From Candidatus Obscuribacterales bacterium (GTDB taxonomy: Bacteria; Cyanobacteriota; Vampirovibrionia; Obscuribacterales; Obscuribacteraceae), in NCBI GenBank assembly GCA_019750335.1, contig JAIEOQ010000004.1, forward strand, positions 310,001 to 374,000: a stretch of DNA of 64,000 nt, in the 5' to 3' direction. The notes beneath the pieces are model-generated. The model had not been told where the DNA came from. It saw only the letters and a program-made list of their open reading frames with translations, and ran no database searches. Shown here in pieces: positions 18,058 to 27,773 of this stretch (position 1 is the first letter of the stretch; every line of letters begins with the position of its first letter). Position numbers and translations under genes: made by a program.

Positions 18058-19044
18058 GTGCGCTCATATTTAAGTTTGTTTCTGGCATTATCTATGTTTT
18101 GTACGATCCCGGCAATGGCACAAAGCGGCATGCGGCTTCCCCGTAATAATGCTGCCTCTGCTTCTAAGTACAAACCTTTGACCGGCGCAGTTGATTATCG
18201 TGAGCCGGTTGTCGACTCTAATGATTTTGCACCTTTGGATGGGCGTACCGATGTCGCTCAGCTGCAAGGTGTAACAAACGGTATGCAAATGCGGGCCGGT
18301 GTTGGTGCTAATCGTCAACCATTGCGTTCTGCCGTTCCTTTATTTGGCAGTCAAAATCCTTTCAATTTGGATGCTAATCGTGGGCGTTTACCAGGCGATT
18401 TAAACGAGCAAGAGCTGAATGTATTGAAATCACATGACATTGTGATTATGCAAGATCGTTCAAGCTCAATGGGCGAAAAAGAATATTTTGCACAGGGTGA
18501 GTTTCCGCGCTGGTATTGGTGTCTTGCTCAAGCAAACGACTTTGGACGGCAAACCCAAAGATTGCCTAATTGGAGTTTTACTCTGGTGCTTTTTTCCAGC
18601 AAATACGATGTTTATCATAATGTTCGCTTGCCTCAGGTGCCTTCAATCTATCAAAGCCGGCATGGGCTTTATGTCGGTACTAAGCTTGCCGAGCCGATGT
18701 CCGAGCAACTAAACGATTATTTTCGCCGCCGCGCTTCCGGACGGGCTAAGCCACTGATCATCGCCGTAGTTACTGATGGTAAGCCGCAGGATGACGAAGA
18801 TCTTTGCGATTTAATTATTGATGCGACACATCATATGCGCAATCGTGACGATATCAGCATCACTTTTTTGCAAGTCGGTACTGATGATGAGGGGCGAAAA
18901 AAATTGCGTAAATTCGACTATAAACTGGTCAAAAAAGGTGCGCGTTTCGATATCGTGAATGTAATGCCCTTTGAGACCGTTACGCAAATGGGTTTGACTC
19001 GCGCTTTAGTCACTGCAGTACAAAACGCCAATTCAGGATATTAA
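18058..19044 (+). CDS. Secreted vWA-domain protein
   Basis: GTG start at 18058 after GAGGGAAGG; signal peptide; DIVIMQDRSSSMG MIDAS; PLIIAVVTDGKPQDDEDL. Confidence 0.8.
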   Translation: MRSYLSLFLALSMFCTIPAMAQSGMRLPRNNAASASKYKPLTGAVDYREPVVDSNDFAPLDGRTDVAQLQGVTNGMQMRAGVGANRQPLRSAVPLFGSQNPFNLDANRGRLPGDLNEQELNVLKSHDIVIMQDRSSSMGEKEYFAQGEFPRWYWCLAQANDFGRQTQRLPNWSFTLVLFSSKYDVYHNVRLPQVPSIYQSRHGLYVGTKLAEPMSEQLNDYFRRRASGRAKPLIIAVVTDGKPQDDEDLCDLIIDATHHMRNRDDISITFLQVGTDDEGRKKLRKFDYKLVKKGARFDIVNVMPFETVTQMGLTRALVTAVQNANSGY

Positions 19045-19092
19045 AAATCGATTCGGCTATAGTATGGGCAATCTTTTTTGCCGGAGCCGAAT

Positions 19093-20031
19093 ATGCCTGA
19101 ATCAACCGATGTTATGGCCCTTATCACCAGGATAGAGGGCAGTGTTTCGGTTGAGCGTTCACAAGCGTCAACGTTCTTAGTTAGACTTTTGCTTGCCGGA
19201 GCTGAGTTCCCTGGCTTCTGGAGTGGCGAAATTATTCCGCCTTTGCGCTTGGAGCTGGCTGAATGGACTTTGATTCAACGTTTTGCCAATGTAGAGGCTA
19301 TTGAGGTTTGGCGTCAATCGGAAGAGCGGAAAAAAATATTGGGCGAGTTGAGCTCTGACTTGCGTATTTGGGATGACTTAACCAGCACTCCCTCCCCTGG
19401 TACCGTTGCCACGTCTATTGTCACTGATGTGAAAGCGGGGATGCATGACGAGTATTGGTCGTGGCTTCTAAAAATTCAAAAAGCGCAAGCTCAATTTCCC
19501 GGCTATGCCGGTATCTATCTGCAGCCGCCGGCTCCGGGTACCGCTGGTTGCAAATGGACCTCAGTCCTTCGTTTTGATACAGCCGAAGATCTTGAACGCT
19601 GGTTTTCTTCGCCTGTGCGTCAAGAACTTTTGGCTGAAGCGAATCAATTTGTCAACGCTACATATTTTCAAAGATTGACCAGCTCTTTTCCTGGTTGGTT
19701 TCCAATAGATAATAATACTGGCGCTCGTCCGGCAAAATGGAAAACAGCAGTTTTAGTTTTTATTGGACTCTTTCCGCTTCTAATGTTGCTGAAGCGCTTT
19801 TTTTATCCGCAACTGGCTGGGATAAATCCGGCTGTTGCTACAGCTGTTGGTACGGCGGTCAGTGTGTCGATCATGACTTGGTTTACTATGCCAATCCTTA
19901 TATACGGATTTAATTGGTGGCTTTTGCCAAATCAAAACACACGACTAAAAAACAATATTGCCGGTAGCTTGCTAGCGATCTTGATCGTTGCTCTTGAAAT
20001 TTTCTTTTTGCATGATTTGCTGCCATATTGA
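19093..20031 (+). CDS. Double antibiotic-biosynthesis-monooxygenase (ABM)-like domain membrane protein
   Basis: Two ABM-like modules (EFPGFWSGEIIPP... and QFPGYAGIYLQPP...) followed by three hydrophobic segments. Confidence 0.8.
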   Translation: MPESTDVMALITRIEGSVSVERSQASTFLVRLLLAGAEFPGFWSGEIIPPLRLELAEWTLIQRFANVEAIEVWRQSEERKKILGELSSDLRIWDDLTSTPSPGTVATSIVTDVKAGMHDEYWSWLLKIQKAQAQFPGYAGIYLQPPAPGTAGCKWTSVLRFDTAEDLERWFSSPVRQELLAEANQFVNATYFQRLTSSFPGWFPIDNNTGARPAKWKTAVLVFIGLFPLLMLLKRFFYPQLAGINPAVATAVGTAVSVSIMTWFTMPILIYGFNWWLLPNQNTRLKNNIAGSLLAILIVALEIFFLHDLLPY

Positions 20032-20149
20032 AACCTGAGCAATGGTATTAAATTTGGTGCTTGAATAGTCCGAAAACTTCCTGACAAGCGGACCATCTTT
20101 AATATGTAAGAGACATAAATAAGATACACTGCCCTGCACTTGGTTATGC

Positions 20150-21688
20150 GTGAGGTTTAATCTAATGGGCAATTGCTTCAAGAAGATGCTAGTTGCGCTG
20201 TCCGGTTTATGGATTGGTGCATCGGCATCTTTTCCGCCGGCTATGGCTGCTGACAGCGATCTTACTGGTGTTCGCGGTTCTTTCTTCGACTTTGTCGATG
20301 ATCCATGGAAACATGTCGGGCATGAAGAAGAATCTGCACGCTTCTATCCAGATGGACTGCTTGTAATGGACAAGGGGATCATCAAAGCTTTCGGACCTTA
20401 TTCCGAAGTGGCGGCTAAATATCCCGGTCTTAAAGTTACCAACATTCCAGATCGGATCATTGTTCCGGGCTTTATCGATGGACATGTGCACTTTCCGCAA
20501 ACCCGTGTGCTTGGTGCTTACGGACTACAACTTCTTCCTTGGCTCCAAGAATGGATCTTCCCGGAAGAAGCAAAATATCGCGATGATAATTATGCCCGTG
20601 ATGGCGTAAAACGTTATTTCGATAACATGCTTGCTGCCGGCACAACTACCGTGCAAGATTTTGGCACCTCATACAAAAGCGCGGTGGATATATTCTTTCA
20701 AGAAGCAAGCAAGCGCAACATGCGCGTTATTTGCGGAATCGGTGGTATCGATCGTAACGCCCCCGATTATTTCGTGACACCGCCGGCGCAGTTCTATGCC
20801 GACAGCAAAGAGCTTATCCAAAAGTATCATGGTAAAGGTCGTAACTTGTATGCCATTACGCCTCGTTTTGCTTACGGTGATTCATCCGAACTGTTGACTA
20901 AGTGTTCGCAGTTGCATAAAGAGTTTCCGGATTGCTGGGTGAACACTCACGTTTCGGAAAACCCGACTGAAACAAGAAATGCTCCGCTTGAACATAATGT
21001 TAGCGACTATCTTGGCTGTTATGAAAAATTCGGCTTGGTTGGACCTAAGTTCACAGCCGGACATGGCGTATGGCTTTCTGATAGTGAATTGTCTCGTTTG
21101 AATAAAGCCGGAGCTTCAATCTCTTTCTGCCCGAATTCAAATACTTTTTTGGGTAGCGGTCTTTTCCGCCTAGGAGCAGTTACGGATCCGGCACGTCGTG
21201 TACGTTTGACTTTCGGTACTGATATGGGCGGCGGCAACAATTTCTGCATGCTCAACGTGCTCGATCAAGCTTATAAAATCGGCATGTGCAACAACACCAT
21301 GCTCGACGGCAGCATCGACCCGCGGTGGCACGACAACGCCGAGTCCGAGCGCAATAAGCTTAACGCTTATCGTGCTTTCTATTCGGTAACTCTCGGTGGA
21401 GCGCAAGGGCTTTATCTGGATGACAAAATCGGTAATTTCAATCCTGGCAAAGAAGCTGACTTCGTTGCCCTTGATTGGAACGGTGGCCCGCCGGCAACTG
21501 CTTGGCACCAATCGCTTATTTGTGATAAGCCAAAAACAATGAAAGATGCCTCACAGCTTCTTTTTGGCATCATGGCTGTTGGTGACGACCGCGCAGTTGA
21601 TGAAACCTGGGTCATGGGCAAACGCTTGTACAAAAAACCACAAGCGGTCGTTGTAAAAAGCAACGAACAGACAGCAGGCGATAACTAA
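20150..21688 (+). CDS. Exported amidohydrolase, guanine deaminase-like
   Basis: N-terminal hydrophobic signal (LVALSGLWIGASASFPPAMAADS); GFIDGHVHFPQTRVLGAYGLQLLPWLQEWIFPEEAKY; FGTDMGGGNNFCML; GNFNPGKEADFVALDW. Confidence 0.88.
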   Translation: MRFNLMGNCFKKMLVALSGLWIGASASFPPAMAADSDLTGVRGSFFDFVDDPWKHVGHEEESARFYPDGLLVMDKGIIKAFGPYSEVAAKYPGLKVTNIPDRIIVPGFIDGHVHFPQTRVLGAYGLQLLPWLQEWIFPEEAKYRDDNYARDGVKRYFDNMLAAGTTTVQDFGTSYKSAVDIFFQEASKRNMRVICGIGGIDRNAPDYFVTPPAQFYADSKELIQKYHGKGRNLYAITPRFAYGDSSELLTKCSQLHKEFPDCWVNTHVSENPTETRNAPLEHNVSDYLGCYEKFGLVGPKFTAGHGVWLSDSELSRLNKAGASISFCPNSNTFLGSGLFRLGAVTDPARRVRLTFGTDMGGGNNFCMLNVLDQAYKIGMCNNTMLDGSIDPRWHDNAESERNKLNAYRAFYSVTLGGAQGLYLDDKIGNFNPGKEADFVALDWNGGPPATAWHQSLICDKPKTMKDASQLLFGIMAVGDDRAVDETWVMGKRLYKKPQAVVVKSNEQTAGDN

Positions 21689-21722
21689 GCAGTAACCGGA
21701 AACAGCGGCGGAGGATTTATTT

Positions 21723-23258
21723 ATGGAACCTAAATCAGATTCAAATTCAAATGGATTCTCTCGCCGCCGTTTTCTGGCAAAAACAATTGCCGTTTCCGGT
21801 TCATTCCTTGCCTCGGGCGCTTATGCTAAGCAGCTCTTGGCTCAATCGCCAAATAATGCTTCGGTTGATCTAACTGTTTTGCAAAAAAGTATTCAAGGTA
21901 AAGTTGTACAAAAAGGTGATCCGGAGTTTGACACTTTTGTTTATGGCGAACTTTGGAACAAGCTTGTGCCCAAGCGTGCACCGCAAGTGGTTGTGCGTGT
22001 CAACAATGAACAAGATGTAGTTGAAGCTGTCAGATTTGCTAAAGCAAACAAATTGAAAGTTGTGGTGCGTGGTGGCGGGCATAATTGGTGCTCACCTTCT
22101 TTGCGCAACGGCGGCATGATGATTGATCTGACTAACTTGAACAAGGTTATTTCAATCGATCCGCTAGCACGAAAAGCAGTAGTACAGCCGATTATCAGTA
22201 ATCGCGAAATACAAGCTCATTTGAATGCTCATGGTATGTCTTATCCCAGTGGGCATTGCCCACCGGTAAAACTAAGCGGTTATTTACTCGGCGGCGGTAT
22301 GGCTTGGAACCAAGGCGTTTGGGGAACCGGTACTGAAAGTGTTGAAGCTGTCGAGCTGGTCACTCCGGATGGCGAGCTTATTACAGCAAGCGCCGAACAA
22401 AATAACGATTATTATTGGGCTGCTCGCGGAGCCGGTTGTGGGCTCTTTGCTGTGGCTGTCCGTTATCATTTGAAACTTTATCCTTTGCCTAAATATATAA
22501 CGGCAAATTCTTATTCTTATCCGCTAGATCAAGCAGTGCCAATTGCTGATTGGTTAGGACAAATTTCCCATCGATTACCGAACAATGTTGAACTTAGTTT
22601 ATTTATGTTGAAAGCGCCGCCGGAACTTGCAGCAAAAACAAAAACCAGTGCCGGAAAGATTTGTATGGTTACGGCAACTGTTTTTGCTGATTCGGAGGAA
22701 GAAGCGCGCTCGGCGGTCAAGCTTTTAGACGAATGCCCGTCGATGAGCAAATGTATGGCAAAAGTCACCAACGAGCATGTGAATTTCGAAAAACTGTTTG
22801 ATATGTCTGGTTCTTTATGGCAAGCTGATCGCCGTAATCATGTTGAGGCGATGTTCTCTAACTCTAATGCCGGAAAGCTGTTCGCAGCGGTGAAAGATCA
22901 TTTCCTGAAAGTACCATCGCCTGAAAGCATAATTATGTTCGCCTTCTTTACCGGACCGAGCGTACCGGCACCGTTACCTGATGCTGCTTTCTCCATGAGC
23001 GCTCGTCTTTATGGCGGTCCTTGGACGATGTGGACTGAAGCCAAAGATGATGAAGCAAACAGCAAATGGCATAAAAAGTGTATTGAGCTTTTAAAGCCGT
23101 TTGTTCATGGTCACTATATCGGTGAAAGCGATACGATTACTTATCCGGCTCATATTAAAGGCGCTTTCTTGCCGCGCAATTATGAACGCCTGCAAAAACT
23201 GCGTCAAAAACATGATCCGGACGGTGTTTTCTTTTCCTTTGCCGAAGGTCTGAACTAA
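21723..23258 (+). CDS. Tat-exported FAD-binding oxidoreductase with BBE C-terminus
   Basis: Twin-arginine SRRRFLAKT; FAD_binding_4 VVRVNNEQDVVEAVRFAKANKLKVVVRGGGHNWCSPS; C-terminal NYERLQKLRQKHDPDGVF. Confidence 0.9.
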   Translation: MEPKSDSNSNGFSRRRFLAKTIAVSGSFLASGAYAKQLLAQSPNNASVDLTVLQKSIQGKVVQKGDPEFDTFVYGELWNKLVPKRAPQVVVRVNNEQDVVEAVRFAKANKLKVVVRGGGHNWCSPSLRNGGMMIDLTNLNKVISIDPLARKAVVQPIISNREIQAHLNAHGMSYPSGHCPPVKLSGYLLGGGMAWNQGVWGTGTESVEAVELVTPDGELITASAEQNNDYYWAARGAGCGLFAVAVRYHLKLYPLPKYITANSYSYPLDQAVPIADWLGQISHRLPNNVELSLFMLKAPPELAAKTKTSAGKICMVTATVFADSEEEARSAVKLLDECPSMSKCMAKVTNEHVNFEKLFDMSGSLWQADRRNHVEAMFSNSNAGKLFAAVKDHFLKVPSPESIIMFAFFTGPSVPAPLPDAAFSMSARLYGGPWTMWTEAKDDEANSKWHKKCIELLKPFVHGHYIGESDTITYPAHIKGAFLPRNYERLQKLRQKHDPDGVFFSFAEGLN

Positions 23259-23259
23259 G

Positions 23260-24192
23260 TTAGTTCAACTCGGTAATACGTAAAAGATCAAGCAAGCCGA
23301 TATCGAGCTGTTCGATTGTCCATTGTGTGTCATAAAGCATGCGGATACGATTGTCTAATAGCCTGATGTTTTCTTTCTCTTTGGCTGTTTTACCTTCGAT
23401 AGCGGCTAATTTTTCCAGCTGCTTTTCTTTGGTTGAACGTAAGTAGCGTCCTTTTTTCCAGCCATCAATCAAAACGTTTATCCGTGTGTGATTGTTGTTT
23501 GCATCGGGCGGTACAGAATTCAGATATTTAACTATAGTGTCGTAATTATGTTTTTGCGCAGGTTGACTCAAATGAAAAACATCGGCAAGTATGGTGGTGC
23601 CGCCGTCGATTTTTTTAGTACCGCTACGGCTGGCAGCAAGTGAAGCTGTGGATAAGAGTAAACCGATACTGCTGGCTAATAGCAAAAGCTCTGTGCCAAG
23701 GGCGTCTTTACCGTGCAAAAAGGCCGGACCGGATAAAACACCGAGTATGCCACCTTGCATAAAGTTGGCTGTGAACAAAGCGTTTAAGTTTCTTTGTCGT
23801 TTTGCTTGCAGCATGCTTTGCCCGTTCGATGACCAGGCAAGTTCGCGGTCTATGCGTCCGGATATCATTCGTATTTCAAGAGAGCAACCGAGCACTTTGT
23901 CAAAAACATCTATTTTGAGTGCCATCTCTTCATCGTTGTGCGGGTTGCCATCGCCGGCTTGTTTGATTTGAATCAAACGTTCGACTTGAGGCAAAATACC
24001 AAGTAAAGTGGCAGCTTCATAAGCTGCCGGAGATAATACTGCTTTTGTTTGCGATGCAGCGGCAATTTTAATTGGTGCTGCCGCTGTTTCTTCGATGGTC
24101 CCTTGTGCATGCATCGGCAACGAAAATGTTTGCGTAAGCACAAGGGCAATGCTCAAGAATATGCTTGTCGCTGTTCGTTGTCCGGCTTTCAA
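23260..24192 (-). CDS. Exported hypothetical protein, NF(M/L)xGG family member 1
   Basis: Signal peptide FLSIALVLTQTFSLPMHAQG; core GRIDREL...ANFMQGGILGVLSGPAFLHG; alignable with the 24205 and 55628 genes. Confidence 0.75.
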   Translation of the reverse strand: MKAGQRTATSIFLSIALVLTQTFSLPMHAQGTIEETAAAPIKIAAASQTKAVLSPAAYEAATLLGILPQVERLIQIKQAGDGNPHNDEEMALKIDVFDKVLGCSLEIRMISGRIDRELAWSSNGQSMLQAKRQRNLNALFTANFMQGGILGVLSGPAFLHGKDALGTELLLLASSIGLLLSTASLAASRSGTKKIDGGTTILADVFHLSQPAQKHNYDTIVKYLNSVPPDANNNHTRINVLIDGWKKGRYLRSTKEKQLEKLAAIEGKTAKEKENIRLLDNRIRMLYDTQWTIEQLDIGLLDLLRITELN

Positions 24193-24204
24193 AGCTGTTT
24201 CTCC

Positions 24205-25149
24205 TTAGTTAACTGCTATTGATTCGTGTAATTCATAAAGTGAAGCTTCGAACTCTTCCATATGGCACTTCAAATCTTCAAGCAGATCCATCCGTTGCGA
24301 GATAATACAAATATTTTCTTTCAGGCATTGCTCCGGGCTGAGCGGATGTGCCGCCAGTTGAGCGCAGTGCATGCGATTGTTTATATTTATTCCTTCGAAA
24401 TCTTGCCAGTGGCGGACCAATATTTCGCGACGTGTAAGTTTGCTTTCCGAGCCGGGAACCGGTGAATTCATGAACTTCCAAAGATAGCTGAGGCTGGCGT
24501 CTGCCGGTTTGAAATCTTGGTTGAAAATGTGACTGAGCATATTTGGTGCACAGTTGATTTTTCTTGACCAAAGAGACGGTACAAATAAGTTGCTTCCAGC
24601 AAGCAGAATCCCTGTGCCAAAAGTAGTAATGCCTACTTCTTGCGCCGGAATATGCAAACCATGCAAATTAAGCGATTGTTTGATTGTACCCATGACGCCG
24701 CCTTGCAAAAAGTTGGCATTGTTAATCATGTTGGCGGTCATGTTTTTTTTGTTGGTTAAAGAATCCAAGTTAACTCGTGTTGTGGAAAGATCGTAATTGA
24801 TCATTGCCACCACTTTGCGTACTTCTTGAGAAGCGATAAAAATCTTCCACAAGCAGAGCAAGCGCGCATGTTGCATCGCTTTTGGTAGTTGAGTTGTTTT
24901 TGCTTTGCCGGCTGCCTTGTATTGACGCAAGCTTTCAACATAAGGTTTTATTTTTAGTAGTTCGGCCAGTTCGTTGGCGTCAGCGCGCAACTGTCCTTGT
25001 GCCTCGGCTTCGAGATTACGGTCCGGAATTATTTTGATATCGCGAAATTCATGCTTGTCGGTGCTTGTAGCTGCCAAACAAAGCGGTGAACCAAATATGA
25101 TGGCAGGCAAGCTGCAGAACAAGGCTACACGTTGAATAATTGAATTCAT
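24205..25149 (-). CDS. Exported hypothetical protein, NF(M/L)xGG family member 2
   Basis: Signal peptide; core ANFLQGGVMGTIKQSLNLHG; starts 12 nt upstream of member 1. Confidence 0.75.
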   Translation of the reverse strand: MNSIIQRVALFCSLPAIIFGSPLCLAATSTDKHEFRDIKIIPDRNLEAEAQGQLRADANELAELLKIKPYVESLRQYKAAGKAKTTQLPKAMQHARLLCLWKIFIASQEVRKVVAMINYDLSTTRVNLDSLTNKKNMTANMINNANFLQGGVMGTIKQSLNLHGLHIPAQEVGITTFGTGILLAGSNLFVPSLWSRKINCAPNMLSHIFNQDFKPADASLSYLWKFMNSPVPGSESKLTRREILVRHWQDFEGININNRMHCAQLAAHPLSPEQCLKENICIISQRMDLLEDLKCHMEEFEASLYELHESIAVN

Positions 25150-25223
25150 GGTGTAGGTTCACGACTCCAAGCTTGAGACGTGAATAATCATACATCAACA
25201 TTGCGCTTGACTAGCCGGCTTCT

Positions 25224-26501
25224 TTAAGCGGGACTGCTAAGTGCGGGAAGCCATCGTTGCTCGTCTCGTGCTTTCTCGTCATCCGGCTTCTGGTTTAGAC
25301 GTTCCAGTTTGTCAAAATAACGACATTTTCCAAAGCTTTCAGTTCTTTCTGTTTGTAGGCTTTGCAAAGCATCCTCAATCAAGGCTTGTTCTTCCGGTAG
25401 CAATTCGCCGCCTCGGGCTCTGGCGTTGATCATAAATTCACGCATGGCGGACGATGTTTTATCGAGACCGGGAAAAGTTGCCCAAGCTTCCAGTTGGGTC
25501 ATTTTTTCAGAAGACAATTCTTTGCCTTGGTAGTTTGCCAGAATATACTCTTCGGCAAGTGCCCGCGCTTGATTTAAGCGAGAATCCGGGTTCGAAAAAT
25601 TTTTCCAAGCTTCAAGTTGTGCTATGTCAGCAGTTTTTAATGCTTTTTCCGGATCATCTCTATAAAGAAAGTCTTGTTGATAAAGCTTACGTAGATTATC
25701 GAATTTAGCTCCGGAATTTGGAATGTCGATCCAGCTTGCTAACTCTGCCTTTTCTTCCGGTGTTAATTTGCTTTCGTTCTCAGATTCAAGAAATTTCTTC
25801 TGAATCAGAGTGCGGGCACGATCAAATTCAGGATCTGGGTTGGAAAAACTTTCCCAACCTTTCAGTTCAGCTAAGCTGTTTATGTCCAAGCGAGGAGCAC
25901 CAGGAGCCGGCGGCTGTGCTAGCGGTATCAGCTGATCTAATTGATTCAAATAGCTAAGTTCACGAGCAAGATCCAGTCTTTTGTCCGGATTGGGAAAGGC
26001 TAGTCTGCTATTAAGAAGGGCGGTTTGTTCATGAGTCAAAGGAGTTTTCTCTGAAGCGGCCATCTCAGCATATAAAATGTTGCGAGCTCTGGTTGAACCA
26101 TCATCTAGTCCGGGGAGTGTTCGCCAAACCTCTAAATCGGTTGTTTCGCGTTCGTTCAATTCTTGCCCCATATTATCTCGCCTAGCCAATTCGCGCGGAT
26201 AAGCATGGGGATCTTCTTCGCCGTCTTTTTGCTCTGGGTTACCAGGAAATTCAAGCAAAGCGTTATTGTATGCTGTCGTATAAGAAGGTTTTGCTGATTT
26301 ATTTTTTTCTCCTAATAAGCCGGAGAATTCTATGCCGCTACCGGCAGCAGCCAAATCAACATTTTCTGCGGGAGATTTTGTCGCGTCGTCTTTTATCAGT
26401 GAGACTAAATCAAAACCGTCCGGCTTAGAATTTGTATCGTCTTTCGAGTTATCGTTTTCGGATAGTTTCGTTTGATTCTCTGAATCTCTGGCAAGCGACA
26501 T
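25224..26501 (-). CDS. WxxF-NPD repeat protein, paralog 1
   Basis: Tandem units e.g. ELKGWESFSNPDPEFDRARTLIQKKFLESENESKLTPEEKA; no signal peptide. Confidence 0.8.
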   Translation of the reverse strand: MSLARDSENQTKLSENDNSKDDTNSKPDGFDLVSLIKDDATKSPAENVDLAAAGSGIEFSGLLGEKNKSAKPSYTTAYNNALLEFPGNPEQKDGEEDPHAYPRELARRDNMGQELNERETTDLEVWRTLPGLDDGSTRARNILYAEMAASEKTPLTHEQTALLNSRLAFPNPDKRLDLARELSYLNQLDQLIPLAQPPAPGAPRLDINSLAELKGWESFSNPDPEFDRARTLIQKKFLESENESKLTPEEKAELASWIDIPNSGAKFDNLRKLYQQDFLYRDDPEKALKTADIAQLEAWKNFSNPDSRLNQARALAEEYILANYQGKELSSEKMTQLEAWATFPGLDKTSSAMREFMINARARGGELLPEEQALIEDALQSLQTERTESFGKCRYFDKLERLNQKPDDEKARDEQRWLPALSSPA

Positions 26502-26518
26502 ACTTATTCTCCGTAAAT

Positions 26519-27703
26519 TTAGACGGCAAGTGTATACCTTGGTAGCTTTCGGCGCGGTTCATGTTCAGGTCGTTCCCCGCGTTCTGGGGCATGTGTGTAG
26601 CGATAATAAGCTCTAAGCGAACCGTGAGGTTCGGCCTTAAAAGTATTGTTGGCTTCATGGGCTTGACTGAGCTTCTTATCTTCGACTTTAGAAAGAGTAG
26701 ATAGTTCGGCTTTGGCAGCAAGTTCGCGAGCCTCATTGAATTTTTGGTCAGGATTTGAAAAAGATTGCCAGGCTGTTAATTCAGCTTTGGCTGTCTCTGA
26801 AAGTTCCGGTCCTTCACCATAGTTGGCTAAGATATGAATTTGAGCTAGCTGACGTGCATGATTAAGACTTGAGTCCGGATTGTCAAAAGCTCTCCAAGCT
26901 TCTAGTTTAGCTACTTGGCTGGGGTTTAATCCTCCTTCCTTTTCGCCGTGAAGATATTCTTTTTCAACTAGTTTGCGCAAAGATGCCGAATTTTGATCCA
27001 GTCCGGGGAATTCCATCCAGCCAGATAATTCAGCTGATTCTTCTTTGGTCAGAAGGTCTTTTCGAGCGCTTTTGGCAGTTAATTCACGTGGACGATCATA
27101 TTGCGGATCCGGATTACTGAAACTCCGCCACGCTTCAAGCTCGTTTTTTTCTTGAGCGGTCAATTCTTCTTCTTCGCGACCTTGCTTTGCTCTCAGAGTA
27201 CGAGCATTATCCAAGCGGGGGTCAGGATTAGGAAACTCTTCCCAGCTTCGGAGAAAGGCAGCTTCAGGCAAGGTAAGGTTGCCTGTCTGATCAAATAGCT
27301 CTTTGAATCTCAGGTTGCGCGCTGTATCCGAGCCATCATCTAATCCGGGAAATTGTCGCCATGTTTCGAGTTCATTTCGTTCCTGATTCGATAAAGGCTG
27401 GGTGCCAAGCGTTTCACGTTGAGCTAGCTCTCGAGGATAAGCGTGAGGGTCTTGATCGTCGTTTACTCCGGCTTGACCAGGAAACTCTTTCAATGCTTTT
27501 TGCCAAGCGCTCTCTTGAGCTTCATTCGCTGAAATTAAATCAAGCACCGGCGCGTCAACGGCAGCAACTTGTAGTGGCCCTCGTTCGCTTTTTTGTTTAT
27601 CGCTGCTAAGCAAGTTGATAAAGTCAAAATCAGCATCGGAGCCGCTTTTTGGATCAAAATCTATTACAAGATCTTTCTTACTCTCAGTTTTATCTGTGCT
27701 CAT
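26519..27703 (-). CDS. WxxF-NPD repeat protein, paralog 2
   Basis: Units e.g. ELEAWRSFSNPDPQYDRPRELTAKSARKDLLTKEESA; same architecture as neighbours. Confidence 0.8.
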   Translation of the reverse strand: MSTDKTESKKDLVIDFDPKSGSDADFDFINLLSSDKQKSERGPLQVAAVDAPVLDLISANEAQESAWQKALKEFPGQAGVNDDQDPHAYPRELAQRETLGTQPLSNQERNELETWRQFPGLDDGSDTARNLRFKELFDQTGNLTLPEAAFLRSWEEFPNPDPRLDNARTLRAKQGREEEELTAQEKNELEAWRSFSNPDPQYDRPRELTAKSARKDLLTKEESAELSGWMEFPGLDQNSASLRKLVEKEYLHGEKEGGLNPSQVAKLEAWRAFDNPDSSLNHARQLAQIHILANYGEGPELSETAKAELTAWQSFSNPDQKFNEARELAAKAELSTLSKVEDKKLSQAHEANNTFKAEPHGSLRAYYRYTHAPERGERPEHEPRRKLPRYTLAV

Positions 27704-27773
27704 AAGATTTACCGGTAGCCATATCTCTATTTCCTACCCGGCTCCGGGATAATCTTAAACCGCTTGAGATTAA

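Noticed and set aside
25454-25957. Short plus-strand ORFs opposite the repeat paralogs (also at 27101, 28256, 31313)
   Set aside because: They recur because the same repeat codons are read antisense; not independent genes.
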